Positions 36,566 through 50,260 of a stretch of DNA of 64,000 bases are shown here, piece by piece. The stretch lies in contig NZ_CANKYH010000002.1 of assembly GCF_947487915.1 (NCBI RefSeq), forward strand, positions 310,001 to 374,000, given 5' to 3'. The translations under genes and the position numbers were made by a program. How positions within the stretch are numbered: position 1 is the stretch's first letter; each line of letters starts with the position of its first letter. The DNA is from an uncultured Serinicoccus sp. Its GTDB lineage: Bacteria; Actinomycetota; Actinomycetes; Actinomycetales; Dermatophilaceae. The notes under the pieces are model-generated. The model was not told the origin of the DNA. It made no database searches and saw only the letters and a program-made list of their open reading frames with translations.

Positions 36566-37804
36566 TCAGCCCAGTGCCGGTGCGACGTGGTCCCAGATGG
36601 CCCGGGCGACCTGCGCCTTGGTGGTCGGTCCGACGGTGTCCGCCTGGGACTCGCCGGGGTGGAGCAGGTGCACGGTCGTGTCGTCCCGACCGAAGGTCTT
36701 GTCCGCCCCCACCTCGTTGGCGACCAGCAGGTCGCAGCCCTTGCGCTCCAGCTTGGCCCGCGCCAGGGCAAGCACGTCGCCGGTGGCGTCACCGGTCTCG
36801 GCGGCGAACCCGATGAGGTAGGGGCGGCGGTCGTCCCCGCGGGCGCTCACCAGGTCGGCGAGGACGTCGGGGTTACGGACCAGCTCGATGGTCGGCGCCC
36901 CCTCGTCGTCCGGGCCGTGCGTCTTCTTGATCTTGGCCTCGGCGTAGGCGGCGGGTCGGAAGTCCGCGACGGCGGCCGCCATGACGACGGCGTCCACGTC
37001 CCCGGCCTCGAGGACGGACGCGACCCCTTCCTGCAGCTCCAGGGCGGTGCCCACCTCGAGGAGGTCACAGCCGGCGGGGACCGCGAGCGAGACGTTGGCG
37101 CTGACCAGGCTGACGCGTGCTCCCCTGGCCGCGGCCTCGGCCGCGACCGCGTAGCCCTGCTTGCCCGAGGACCGGTTGCCGAGGAATCGCACGGGGTCCA
37201 GCGGCTCCCGGGTCCCCCCGGCGGTGACGACGACGTGCCGGCCCTCGAGGTCACCGGGTTGCCCGCCGTCGCGGCCCGACTCCCGCACCGCGGCGAACGC
37301 GGCGGCGACGATGTCTTCCGGCTCCGGGAGCCGTCCAGGCCCGGTGTCCGCGCCCGTCAGCCGGCCGGACGCGGGCTCGACGACCCGCACCCCGCGCGAC
37401 CGCAGCATCTCGACGTTGGTCGCCGTGGCGGGGTGCAGCCACATCTCGGTGTGCATGGCCGGGGCCAGCACGACGGGGCAGCGTGCGGTGAGCAGGGTCG
37501 AGGTGAGCAGGTCGTCGGCCAGCCCGTGGGCGGCCCGCGCCAGCAGGTCGGCGGTCGCGGGCGCCACGAGCACCAGGTCGGCCTGCTGGCCGAGCCGCAC
37601 GTGCGGCACCTGCGGCACGTCGTCCCAGACCTCGCTGGACACGGGCCGTCCGCTCAGGGCCTCCCAGGTGGGAGCCCCGACGAAGCGCAGCGCCGAGGCG
37701 GTCGGCACGACGGTGACCTCGTGCCCGGCCTCGGCCAGCAGCCGCAGGACCGAGCACGCCTTGTAGGCGGCGATGCCCCCCGCGACGCCCAGGACCACAC
37801 GCAT
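36566..37804 (-). CDS. coaBC: Bifunctional phosphopantothenoylcysteine decarboxylase/synthetase
   Basis: 412 residues catalysing two steps of coenzyme A synthesis. The N-terminal CoaC flavoprotein domain starts RVVLGVAGGIAAYKAC and includes PAMHTEMWLHPAT with the active-site His region. The CoaB domain (about 190-412) begins VVTAGGTREPLDPVRFLGNRSSGKQGYA and includes AAVADFRPA and KIKK for CTP/phosphopantothenate binding. It follows rpoZ by 35 bp, as usual in actinobacteria. Confidence 0.95.
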   Translation of the reverse strand: MRVVLGVAGGIAAYKACSVLRLLAEAGHEVTVVPTASALRFVGAPTWEALSGRPVSSEVWDDVPQVPHVRLGQQADLVLVAPATADLLARAAHGLADDLLTSTLLTARCPVVLAPAMHTEMWLHPATATNVEMLRSRGVRVVEPASGRLTGADTGPGRLPEPEDIVAAAFAAVRESGRDGGQPGDLEGRHVVVTAGGTREPLDPVRFLGNRSSGKQGYAVAAEAAARGARVSLVSANVSLAVPAGCDLLEVGTALELQEGVASVLEAGDVDAVVMAAAVADFRPAAYAEAKIKKTHGPDDEGAPTIELVRNPDVLADLVSARGDDRRPYLIGFAAETGDATGDVLALARAKLERKGCDLLVANEVGADKTFGRDDTTVHLLHPGESQADTVGPTTKAQVARAIWDHVAPALG

Positions 37805-37839
37805 ACCGGTGCCGTCGCTCGTCGCTCGCCGGGTCCTGC

Positions 37840-38109
37840 TCAGCTCTCGGGGGAGCTGGTGTGCAGCTTGCCCTGGTCGATCTCGTGCAGCGCGATCGAC
37901 AGCGGCTTGTCGGTGGCCTCGGCCTCGACGAGGGGGCCGACGTACTCCAGCAGGCCCTCGCTCAGCTGGGAGTAGTAGGCGTTGATCTGCCGGGCGCGCT
38001 TCGCGGCGTAGATGACGAGGGCGTACTTGCTGTCGGCGCGCTGCAGCAGGCTGTCGATGGGCGGGTTGGTGATGCCGTCCGGGTGGGCGATGGTGCCGGT
38101 TCCACTCAC
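37840..38109 (-). CDS. rpoZ: RNA polymerase omega subunit
   Basis: 89 residues from the GTG at 38109, seven bases after the gmk stop, with AGGA about 11 bases ahead; the ATG at 38139 would overlap gmk. Conserved core: [32 protein letters not shown], then [20 protein letters not shown]. Omega binds beta' and assists assembly of RNA polymerase. Gene order gmk-rpoZ-coaBC is standard. Confidence 0.94.
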   Translation of the reverse strand: MSGTGTIAHPDGITNPPIDSLLQRADSKYALVIYAAKRARQINAYYSQLSEGLLEYVGPLVEAEATDKPLSIALHEIDQGKLHTSSPES

Positions 38110-38116
38110 GTGCGTC

Positions 38117-38668
38117 TCAGTCCTTAGCTCGGGGGTCAACCATCAATGATACGAGTTCCTCGGCGGCTCGGGCGACATCGTCGTTGACGATGGTCACGTC
38201 GAACTCCTGGGCGGCCGCCAGCTCGGTCTGCGCGGTGCTCAGCCGGGCCGTGCGTTCGGCCTCCGTCTCGGTCCCCCGGCCCACGAGCCGCTGGACCAGC
38301 TCGTCCCAGCTCGGCGGGGCGAGGAAGACGAACAGTGCCTCCGGCATGGCCTCCCGCACCTGCCGCGCACCCTGCAGGTCGATCTCCAGCAGTGCCGGCC
38401 GGCCCTGGGCGAGCGCCTGGTCCACGGGCCCCCGTGGGGTGCCGTAGCGGGCCCGGCCGTGCACCGTGGCCGACTCCAGGAGCTGCCCGTCGGCCTCCAG
38501 CCGGTCGAACTCGCGGTCGTCGACGAAGAAGTAGTGCCAACCCTCGACCTCGCCGGGGCGGGGCGGGCGGGTGGTCGCCGACACCGAGAGCCACACCGCA
38601 GGGTGGTGCTCCCGGACATAACTGGCCACCGTGCCCTTGCCGACCGCCGTGGGGCCGGCCAGCACCAC
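38117..38668 (-). CDS. gmk: Guanylate kinase
   Basis: Phosphorylates GMP to GDP. 183 residues if started at the GTG at 38668, which leaves almost nothing before the first strand [13 protein letters not shown] (Walker A). Signatures: [21 protein letters not shown] (GMP binding) and the lid region [14 protein letters not shown]. Upstream in frame there is no ATG, GTG or TTG; a CTG at 38719 overlaps the mihF stop as CTGA and would add 17 residues (to about 200 residues), closer to family length. The true start is unsettled. Confidence 0.93.
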   Translation of the reverse strand: MVLAGPTAVGKGTVASYVREHHPAVWLSVSATTRPPRPGEVEGWHYFFVDDREFDRLEADGQLLESATVHGRARYGTPRGPVDQALAQGRPALLEIDLQGARQVREAMPEALFVFLAPPSWDELVQRLVGRGTETEAERTARLSTAQTELAAAQEFDVTIVNDDVARAAEELVSLMVDPRAKD

Positions 38669-38715
38669 CAGCCGTCGCTGCGCGCCCGGGTTCGCACCGG
38701 GCTCGGCCGCGGCGC

Positions 38716-39033
38716 TCAGCGGCCGCTGAAGTGGTCGAGCAGGTGGTGCACCTGGTTGGCGCCCAGCCCTCGGACGCGTCGGCTCTCGGAGATGCCGATC
38801 TCCTCCATGAGCTGCCGGGCGCGCACGCGGCCGACGCCGGGCATGGACTCCAGCAGGGCCGAGACCTTCATCTTGCCGATGACGTCGTTCTCCTTGCCCT
38901 CGGCGATGACGTCCTTGAGGGAGCCCTGGGAGTTCTTCAGGCGGTTCTTGACGGCTGCACGCTCACGACGGGCGGCAGCAGCCTTGGCCAGCGCGTCGGC
39001 GCGTTGCTCCGGCGTCAGCTCGGGAAGGGCCAC
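38716..39033 (-). CDS. mihF: Actinobacterial integration host factor (mIHF)
   Basis: 105 residues from the GTG at 39033, with AAGGAG seven bases ahead. The N-terminus [19 protein letters not shown] is followed by a basic helix and the H2TH-type DNA-binding core: [20 protein letters not shown], then [16 protein letters not shown]. mIHF is an essential nucleoid protein that bends DNA. Position before gmk is conserved. The 140-bp gap upstream (39034-39173) probably holds its promoter; no gene is seen there. Confidence 0.94.
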   Translation of the reverse strand: MALPELTPEQRADALAKAAAARRERAAVKNRLKNSQGSLKDVIAEGKENDVIGKMKVSALLESMPGVGRVRARQLMEEIGISESRRVRGLGANQVHHLLDHFSGR

Positions 39034-39173
39034 GGTCCTACTCCTTGTCATCCAGTGCCAGGGAACCCTGGTGCCGACGAACATAGCGACCCTCCGCCCA
39101 CCGTGCCAACCCGCAGCACCCGGCGCGGGCGCCCCAGCGGGTCACCGGGGGCCGATGCGGTCGGCCGCGACCC

Positions 39174-40043
39174 TCAGCCGCGACCCACGGCCGTGGCCAA
39201 CCGCTCGGCCCAGCGCCCGACCTCGGCCTCCATGCCTGCCGGGCCTGCGCCCAGCACCGCCCGCGACACGGGGACCAGCACCCGTCCCCGGACGGCGGCG
39301 AAGGACCGGGCGACGTCGTGCTCGTCCGCCCCCTGGGCCCCCACGCCCGGGGCGAGGACGGGCGCGAGCGCCTCGGCCAGGCCCAGCTGCTCGTGCGCGA
39401 GGTCGACCGTCGCGCCGATGACGACACCGATGTCGCCGCACGGCTCCTGACCGCGGTTGTCGTGGCCGACGCCGGCGAGGACGCGGCTGGCGACGGTGGG
39501 CCTCCCCACGGACTGGACCTGCGCCGCCTCCGGGTTGGACGTCCGCACCAGCACGAAGGCCCCGCGGCCGGACTCGCGGGCCAGGTCCAGCGCCGGGCGC
39601 AGGGCCTCGTAGCCGAGGTAGGGGCTGAGGGTCAGCGCGTCCGCGGCGAGCGGCGCGTCGGGACCGAGGTAGGCCTGTGCGTAGCCCTGCATGGTGCTGC
39701 CGATGTCACCCCGCTTGGCGTCGAGCACGGTGAGCAGACCCCGGTGACGGGCCTGCCCCAGGACCTCCTCCAGGACCGCGACACCTGCCGACCCGTGTCG
39801 CTCGAAGAAGGCGGACTGCGGCTTCACCGCGGCGCACCGGCCGGTGGCCGCGTCCAGGACGACCGCGCAGAACTCGCGCAGGCCGTCCGGAGAGTCGGGC
39901 AGCCCCCAGCTGTGCAGCAGCTCGCGGTGGGGGTCGATCCCCACGCACAGGGGGCCGTGCTCGGTCAGGGCCCGGTGCAGTCGCAGGCCGAACCTCTGCG
40001 GGGTCCCGGTCGGGGGGTGTCCGCCCTCGTCGACGTGGGTCAT
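39174..40043 (-). CDS. pyrF: Orotidine 5'-phosphate decarboxylase (PyrF, type 2)
   Basis: 289 residues, the longer actinobacterial type 2 form. Signatures: PLCVGIDPHRELLHSWG at the N-terminus, KPQSAFFERHG, and the catalytic LTVLDAKRGDIGSTMQGYA (Asp-Lys pair). Later VLAPGVGAQGADEHDV binds phosphate. It decarboxylates OMP to UMP, the last de novo step. ATG at 40043 overlaps the pyrD-like stop (ATGA); last gene of the pyr operon before mihF. Confidence 0.95.
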   Translation of the reverse strand: MTHVDEGGHPPTGTPQRFGLRLHRALTEHGPLCVGIDPHRELLHSWGLPDSPDGLREFCAVVLDAATGRCAAVKPQSAFFERHGSAGVAVLEEVLGQARHRGLLTVLDAKRGDIGSTMQGYAQAYLGPDAPLAADALTLSPYLGYEALRPALDLARESGRGAFVLVRTSNPEAAQVQSVGRPTVASRVLAGVGHDNRGQEPCGDIGVVIGATVDLAHEQLGLAEALAPVLAPGVGAQGADEHDVARSFAAVRGRVLVPVSRAVLGAGPAGMEAEVGRWAERLATAVGRG

Positions 40044-40975
40044 CAGCTCTCCTCGGGGTGGGTGTCGGTGTCGCTGCCGGTATGCCTGCCGCCGCCGGTA
40101 TGCCTGCCGCCGCCGGTATGCCTGCCGCCGCCGGTATGCCTGCCGCCGCCGGTATGCCCATGGCTGCCGGTCTGCGTGTCGGTGCCGGTGGCGGGGTCCA
40201 GGCCGTCGAGCACGGCCCAGAGCACGGTCGGGTCCGCCCACAGGGCGGACCCCAGCTGGACGGCCTGCGCCCCCTCGCGGAGGGCGGCACGCGCCGAGGA
40301 GACGTCGTGGACCCCGCCGGCGGCGACGACCGGCACCGCCGGCCAGCGCTGCTCGACAGCGGCCAGCGCCAGCGTCCGGACGCCCGAGCGGCAGAGCGCG
40401 GCCGTCGATGCCCCGGACCACCACCGCCCCGGGCCCAGCGGGACCGCCCCGCACACCACCACGGCACCCGCTCCCCCGGCGACCGCCGCGCGGGCGCAGC
40501 CCACGAGGTCGGGGTGCAACGCCGACAGCCGGGCCAGCAGCAGCAGGTCGCGCGGCGTCTCCTCGCGGACACGGGCCAGGACCCGGAGGCAGTGCTGGTC
40601 GTCGGCACCCCGGAGGTCGACCTCGACGGCGGCGACCGCGTCGCCCTCCAGCCCTCGGCACAGACGTCCGGCCAGCGTGGCGGGTTCCCCCGGGGTGGTG
40701 CCACGCACCGCCACCAGCGCGCGCAGGTCCCGGGTGGCGCACCACCGCAGCCGGTCGACGGCCTCCACCAGGTCGAGGCCGGGCGCCTCGTCGTGCTCGA
40801 CACCACCGGGGCCGGTGCCGTGCACGGCGGCGGCGCCTCGTCCGCCACGCCCCCCGACGACCGGGCCGACGGGCACGGCCACTCCGCCGAGAGGCCCGAA
40901 GCGCAGCAGCCCCCGGGGGTCGTCCACCGCTCCCGGCGCGATCCACACGCCGGGCAGCCGGTCACCGCGGCGCAT
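40043..40975 (-). CDS. Dihydroorotate dehydrogenase-like protein with catalytic residues lost
   Basis: 310 residues in the normal pyrD place between pyrK and pyrF. The fold follows class 1B PyrD: GTGPGGVEHDEAPGLD matches the substrate loop and AAGGVHDVSSARAALREG (218-235) the FMN-phosphate site. The active site is not kept: the NxSCPN segment is VEVDLRGAD (117-125, no Cys), the KLSP lysine is replaced in LLLLARLS (144-151), and the INT asparagine is VVVCGA (172-177). The C-terminus is a repeat tail (His-Thr-Gly-Gly-Gly-Arg, 275-300) encoded by 18-bp DNA repeats. It may be an inactive scaffold for PyrK or have a new substrate; the true PyrD must be elsewhere. Confidence 0.7.
   Translation of the reverse strand: MRRGDRLPGVWIAPGAVDDPRGLLRFGPLGGVAVPVGPVVGGRGGRGAAAVHGTGPGGVEHDEAPGLDLVEAVDRLRWCATRDLRALVAVRGTTPGEPATLAGRLCRGLEGDAVAAVEVDLRGADDQHCLRVLARVREETPRDLLLLARLSALHPDLVGCARAAVAGGAGAVVVCGAVPLGPGRWWSGASTAALCRSGVRTLALAAVEQRWPAVPVVAAGGVHDVSSARAALREGAQAVQLGSALWADPTVLWAVLDGLDPATGTDTQTGSHGHTGGGRHTGGGRHTGGGRHTGGGRHTGSDTDTHPEES
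40079..40158 (-). repeat. Tandem 18-bp repeat coding the tail of the pyrD-like protein
   Basis: Four perfect copies of GGTATGCCTGCCGCCGCC (40079-40150) and a partial fifth from 40151. The unit is a multiple of three, so copy-number change would lengthen the His-Thr-Gly-Gly-Gly-Arg tail without frameshift. Each unit begins with the genome-wide octamer GGTATGCC. Confidence 0.9.
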
Positions 40976-41756
40976 CGAGCACCTGCTCCCCCGGCACCAC
41001 GGGTCCCTCCAGGCACGGTCGCAGCGACCGTCCCCCGGCGCTGCCGGAGGTCTCGAGGTCGCACTGGCCGCACAGCCCGGTGCCGCACAGCAGCGGCTCG
41101 GCGAGGTCGAGCGCGCTCACCCGCACGGGTCGGCCGGCAGCCACCGCGGCCTGCGCCACCCGCCGGACCGTGGTGCGCGGCCCGGCGGCGTAGACCACGC
41201 CGATCCCCGGCTCCTGCTCCATCACCTGCGTCGCCACCCGCCCGAGGTCGGGCTCCGCGGTCAGCCGGACGGTGGCGGCCTGCCGGCGCAGCGAGGCCAC
41301 CTCGAAGTGGTCGTCCGGGTCGTCCGCGGACAGCACGACGTGCACCGCGCACCCCCTGGCCCGCAGCCGTGCCACCAGCCAGCGCAGCGGCACCGTCGAC
41401 CCTCCGTGCCCCACGACCAGCGCCGTGACGGCGTCGGTCGGCACGCCGAACCCCCGGCCGAGCGGACCGATGAGGCGCAGGTGGTGGCCGACGTCCCAGC
41501 CGCCACCCGCTGGCACCGCGACCTCGACCGCGGTCCCGTGGACGGGATCGACCGAGACGTCGGCCAGCCAGTGCAGGCCGGGCAGCGCGTCCCCGCGGCC
41601 GGGGTTCCCGGGCACCACGAGGAACTGCCCCGGCCGCGCCGCCGCCCAGTCCGGCCCGGCGGGGACCGCCAGGCTCAGGACGTCGAAGGCCCCCGCCGGC
41701 CGGGCCAGGGTGACCACACCCGTGCGGACCGGACCGGCGGGCGCACCGCCGATCAT
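40962..41756 (-). CDS. pyrK: Dihydroorotate dehydrogenase electron-transfer subunit (PyrK-like)
   Basis: 264 residues from the ATG at 41756. It has a ferredoxin-reductase-type FAD domain (RPGQFLVVPG, about 41-50), an NAD-binding domain (LVVGHGGSTVPLRWL, about 113-127) and a C-terminal [2Fe-2S] motif with Cys224, Cys229, Cys232 and Cys248 (LCGTGLCGQC). In class 1B enzymes PyrK passes electrons from PyrD to NAD. All cluster ligands are present although its PyrD partner looks inactive. Overlaps the pyrD-like start by 14 bp, 10 bp after carB. Confidence 0.88.
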   Translation of the reverse strand: MIGGAPAGPVRTGVVTLARPAGAFDVLSLAVPAGPDWAAARPGQFLVVPGNPGRGDALPGLHWLADVSVDPVHGTAVEVAVPAGGGWDVGHHLRLIGPLGRGFGVPTDAVTALVVGHGGSTVPLRWLVARLRARGCAVHVVLSADDPDDHFEVASLRRQAATVRLTAEPDLGRVATQVMEQEPGIGVVYAAGPRTTVRRVAQAAVAAGRPVRVSALDLAEPLLCGTGLCGQCDLETSGSAGGRSLRPCLEGPVVPGEQVLDAPR

Positions 41757-41766
41757 CGGCGCCCGC

Positions 41767-45108
<3,342 letters not shown>

Positions 45109-45110
45109 GC

Positions 45111-46316
45111 TCAGGACTCCTGGGAGGTCGGGGAGGTGGTGGAGGGGCGCCGCTCGAGCAGGTCCACGAAGCGGTCGAAGAGGTACTCCGCGTCGTGCGG
45201 GCCGGCCGCGGCCTCCGGGTGGTACTGCACGCTGAAGGCCGGCACGTCCACGCAGGAGAGCCCCTCCACGACGTCGTCGTTGAGGGCTACGTGGTCGCAG
45301 CGGACCGGGCCGTAGGGGGTGTCCGCCGGCTGGTCGGTCGGTATGCCGTCCGGCCAGGCGATGGCGAAGCCGTGGTTGTGGCTGGTCACCTCCACCTTGC
45401 CGGTGGTGCGGTCGAGCACGGGCTGGTTGATCCCGCGGTGCCCGAAGGCCAGCTTGTAGGTGCCCAGCCCGAGCGCCCGACCGAGCAGCTGGTTGCCGAA
45501 GCAGATCCCGAAGAACGGGATGCGCCGGTCGAGGACCTCCCGCAGCAGCGCGACCTCGTGCTCCGCGGTCGCCGGGTCGCCCGGCCCGTTGGAGAAGAAG
45601 ACGCCGTCGGGGTCCAGCCCCAGGAGCTCCTCCGCGCTGGTCCGGCTGGGCAGGACGTGGACCTCGATCCCCCGCCGCGCCAGCTGCGCCGGGGTCATCC
45701 CCTTGATGCCGAGGTCGAGGGCGGCGACGCGGAAGCGGGTCGGCACGCCCTCCGGCGGGGACACGACGTAGGGCTCGGGGGTCGAGACCTCCGCCGCCAG
45801 GGCGGACCCGGCCATGAGCGGTGCGTCGGTGACCTGGCGCAGCAGCTCCTGCGGGGCGGCGGCGGCCGCCTCACCGGAGAAGACCCCGACCCGCATGGCG
45901 CCGCGGTCCCGCAGGTGCCGGGTCAGCGCGCGGGTGTCGATGCCGCTGATACCGACGACGCCGGCCTGCGCCAGAGCCTGGCCGAGGTCGCCCTGCGAGC
46001 GCCAGCTCGAGGGCCGGATCGCGGGGTCGCGCACCACGAAGCCGGCGACCCAGATGCGCCGGCTCTCCATGTCCGTCGTGTTGACGCCGGTGTTGCCGAT
46101 GTGCGGCGCCGTCATGACGACCACCTGGCGGTGGTAGGACGGGTCGGTGAGCGTCTCCTGGTAGCCGGTCATCCCGGTGCAGAAGACCGCCTCGCCGACG
46201 GTGCGCCCCCGCGCACCGTAGGCCTCTCCGCGGAAGGTGCGGCCGTCCTCGAGCACGAGGAGGGCCGGCTCGGGCTGGGCTGGGGTCACCGGTGCCTCTT
46301 TCGTCGGGTCGGTCAT
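45111..46316 (-). CDS. carA: Carbamoyl phosphate synthetase, small (glutaminase) subunit
   Basis: 401 residues from the ATG at 46316, overlapping the pyrC stop (ATGA). N-terminal CPSase domain: [15 protein letters not shown] and [18 protein letters not shown]-terminal class I glutamine amidotransferase: the nucleophile elbow is [14 protein letters not shown] (Cys), and the His-Glu pair is [12 protein letters not shown]. It supplies ammonia from glutamine to CarB. An in-frame extension beyond 46316 lies within pyrC and was discarded. Confidence 0.96.
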   Translation of the reverse strand: MTDPTKEAPVTPAQPEPALLVLEDGRTFRGEAYGARGRTVGEAVFCTGMTGYQETLTDPSYHRQVVVMTAPHIGNTGVNTTDMESRRIWVAGFVVRDPAIRPSSWRSQGDLGQALAQAGVVGISGIDTRALTRHLRDRGAMRVGVFSGEAAAAAPQELLRQVTDAPLMAGSALAAEVSTPEPYVVSPPEGVPTRFRVAALDLGIKGMTPAQLARRGIEVHVLPSRTSAEELLGLDPDGVFFSNGPGDPATAEHEVALLREVLDRRIPFFGICFGNQLLGRALGLGTYKLAFGHRGINQPVLDRTTGKVEVTSHNHGFAIAWPDGIPTDQPADTPYGPVRCDHVALNDDVVEGLSCVDVPAFSVQYHPEAAAGPHDAEYLFDRFVDLLERRPSTTSPTSQES

Positions 46317-47628
46317 GCGGTGGCTCCCCACACCAGGCCCTCGCGGGCGGTGACCTGGCCTCGGAGCATCGTCAGGTGCACGGCGCCGGTGAGCCGGCGG
46401 CCGTGCCAGGGGTTGTTGCGGGACAGGGAGCGCGACAGCGCCCGGTCCACGGTGTGGCTGCGGGTGGGGTCGACCAGGGTGAGGTTGGCCGGCGCGCCGG
46501 TGGTGAGGCCGCGGCCCTGGTCGCTCAGCCCGGCGATCCGGGCGGGAGCGCTCGACATGGTGCGCGCCACGTCGGCCCACGTCATGAGACCCTCGGCCAC
46601 CATGACCGTCGAGACGACGGGGAGCGCGGTCTCCAGACCGAGCATGCCGAAGGCCGCGTCGGCGAAGGCGTGCTCCTTGTCCTGGCGCACGTGCGGAGCG
46701 TGGTCGGTGGCGACCGCGTCGATGGTGCCGTCGGCGAGCGCCTCCCGGAGGGCCCGGGTGTCCTCAGCCGGCCGCAGCGGCGGGTTGACCTTGAAGGTCG
46801 GGTCGTAGCCGGCGAGCTCGCCCTCGGTGAGCATGAGGTGGTGCGGGGTGACCTCGGCGGTCACCGCGATCCCCTGCGCCTTGGCCCACCGGAGCACCTC
46901 GACGCTCCCGGCCGTCGAGACGTGCGCGACGTGGACGCGGGAGCCGGTGTGCCGGGCCAGCATGACGTCCCGCGCCACGATCGTCTCCTCGGCGACGGCC
47001 GGCCACCCGGGCAGCCCGAGGCGCCCGGAGAGCTCTCCCTCGTGGCAGCACGCCGTGCCGTCGGCCAGGCGCGGGTCCTGCGCGTGCTGCGACACCACGC
47101 CGCCGAAGCCCTTGACGTACTCCAGCGCCCGGCGCATGAGGCGGGCGTCGTCGACGCACCGGCCGTCGTCGGAGAAGACCCGGACCCGGGCCCGGGAGCG
47201 GGCCATCAGCCCGAGCTCGGCCAGCTCCTGGCCGGCCAGACCCTTGGTGACGGCGCCGACCGGGTGGACGTCGACGTAGCCCGCTCGGCGCCCGAGGTCG
47301 AGCACGGTCTCGGCGACCTCGGCGGAGTCGGTGACCGGGGTGGTGTTGGCCATGGCCAGGACGGCCGTGAAGCCACCGACCGCGGCCGCCTGCGAGCCGG
47401 TCTCGATGGTCTCGGCGTCCTCCCGCCCGGGCTCGCGCAGGTGGGTGTGCAGGTCGACGAGGCCCGGCAGCAGCACCAGCCCGTCGGCGTCCAGGCGCTG
47501 CACCCCCTCGGGCGCGTCGGCGGCGGCGTCGGTCCCGACCGCGCGGATGGTGCCGTCCACGACGAGCACGTCGCCGGCGCCACCCCCCGCGAGGTCGGCA
47601 CCCCGGACGAGCAGGGCGGGCGTGCGGC

Positions 47629-47632
<4 letters not shown>
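46313..47632 (-). CDS. pyrC: Dihydroorotase
   Basis: 439 residues from a GTG at 47632 (overlap GTGA with pyrB). Zinc motifs: [10 protein letters not shown] (two His), the carboxylated-Lys region [25 protein letters not shown] and [15 protein letters not shown] (Asp). It cyclises carbamoyl aspartate to dihydroorotate, type I dihydroorotase. Part of the pyr operon with carA downstream. Confidence 0.95.
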
Positions 47633-49177
<1,545 letters not shown>

Positions 49178-49225
49178 AAAGGACGTGATGGTGCGGCGCC
49201 CAGCCTACCCGCTCCGCGGGCGCGC

Positions 49226-49639
49226 TCAGACGAGGGTGTGCTTGACCTCGGCGATGCGGGCCAGCAGCCCGTTGACGAAGCCCGGGGACTCGTCGGTGCT
49301 CATGCGTCCGACCAGCTCGACCGCCTCCGCGACGGCGACCATGTCCGGCACCTCGTCGTTCCAGAGGATCTCCCAGGCCCCCACGCGCAGCGCCGCCCGG
49401 TCGACGGCCGCCATGCGCTCCAGGCTCCACCCCTGCGACCAGGTGGCGAGGATCTCCTCGATCTGCCCCCAGTGCGCGATGACCCCGCGGACGATCTCGA
49501 CGGCGTAGTCCGGCAGCGCGTGCTGCGTGGTCGGGGTCTCGATGCGCGACTCCAGCAGCTCCCCGACGTTGATCCCGCGCTGCTCGGCCTCGAAGAGCAG
49601 CTCCAGGGCCCGCTTGCGGGCCCGGGTGCGTGCGGCCAC
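49226..49639 (-). CDS. nusB: Transcription antitermination factor NusB
   Basis: 137 residues from a GTG at 49639, 3 bp after efp. All-helical: RTRARKRALELLFEAEQRG at the N-terminus (boxA RNA binding), ERMAAVDRAALRVGAWEILW, and VAVAEAVELVGRMSTDESPGFVNGLL. It binds boxA RNA with NusE to prevent premature termination in rRNA operons. The pyrR leader begins beyond its stop. Confidence 0.95.
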   Translation of the reverse strand: MAARTRARKRALELLFEAEQRGINVGELLESRIETPTTQHALPDYAVEIVRGVIAHWGQIEEILATWSQGWSLERMAAVDRAALRVGAWEILWNDEVPDMVAVAEAVELVGRMSTDESPGFVNGLLARIAEVKHTLV

Positions 49640-49642
49640 GGG

Positions 49643-50203
49643 TCAGTTCACGCGGCCGAGGTAGGACCCGTCGCGGGTGTCCACCTTGACCTTGGTGCCG
49701 GTCTCGAGGAACAGCGGCACCTGGATCTCCGCGCCGGTCTCGAGGGTGGCCGGCTTGGTGCCGCCGGTGGAGCGGTCCCCCTGCAGGCCGGGGTCGGTGT
49801 GGGTGATCTCCAGGACGACCGACGGGGGCAGCTCGACGTAGAGGACCCGGCCCTCGTGCTGGGCGATCATCGCCCGGTTGTTCTCCAGGAGGTACTTCGC
49901 GGTGTCCCCCATGGCCTCGGCGGTGACCGGCACCTGCTCGTAGGTCTTCTCGTCCATGAAGATGTAGTCGGTGCCGTCGTTGTAGAGGTACTGGTAGTCG
50001 GAGCGATCGACCGTGGCCGTCTCCACCTTGGTACCGGCGTTGAAGGTCTTGTCCACGATCTTGTTGGTCAGGACGTTCTTCAGCTTGGTGCGGACGAAGG
50101 CCGGTCCCTTGCCGGGCTTGACGTGCTGGAACTCCAGCACCTGCCACAGCCCGTTGTCCATGTCGAGGACCATGCCGTTCTTCAGGTCGTTCGTGCTTGC
50201 CAC
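49643..50203 (-). CDS. efp: Elongation factor P
   Basis: 186 residues from a GTG at 50203, (V)[17 protein letters not shown]. Three beta domains. The modification loop is [12 protein letters not shown] with Lys32 at the tip, and the C-terminus has [14 protein letters not shown] and [15 protein letters not shown] relieves ribosome stalling at polyproline. The first base of the octamer GGTATGCC lies 18 bp upstream (50221), in the probable promoter region. Confidence 0.96.
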   Translation of the reverse strand: MASTNDLKNGMVLDMDNGLWQVLEFQHVKPGKGPAFVRTKLKNVLTNKIVDKTFNAGTKVETATVDRSDYQYLYNDGTDYIFMDEKTYEQVPVTAEAMGDTAKYLLENNRAMIAQHEGRVLYVELPPSVVLEITHTDPGLQGDRSTGGTKPATLETGAEIQVPLFLETGTKVKVDTRDGSYLGRVN

Positions 50204-50260
50204 GTCGCGTGTCTTCCTTCGGTATGCCGGTCGGCGCGTTCAGGGGATCGACGGACCAGT

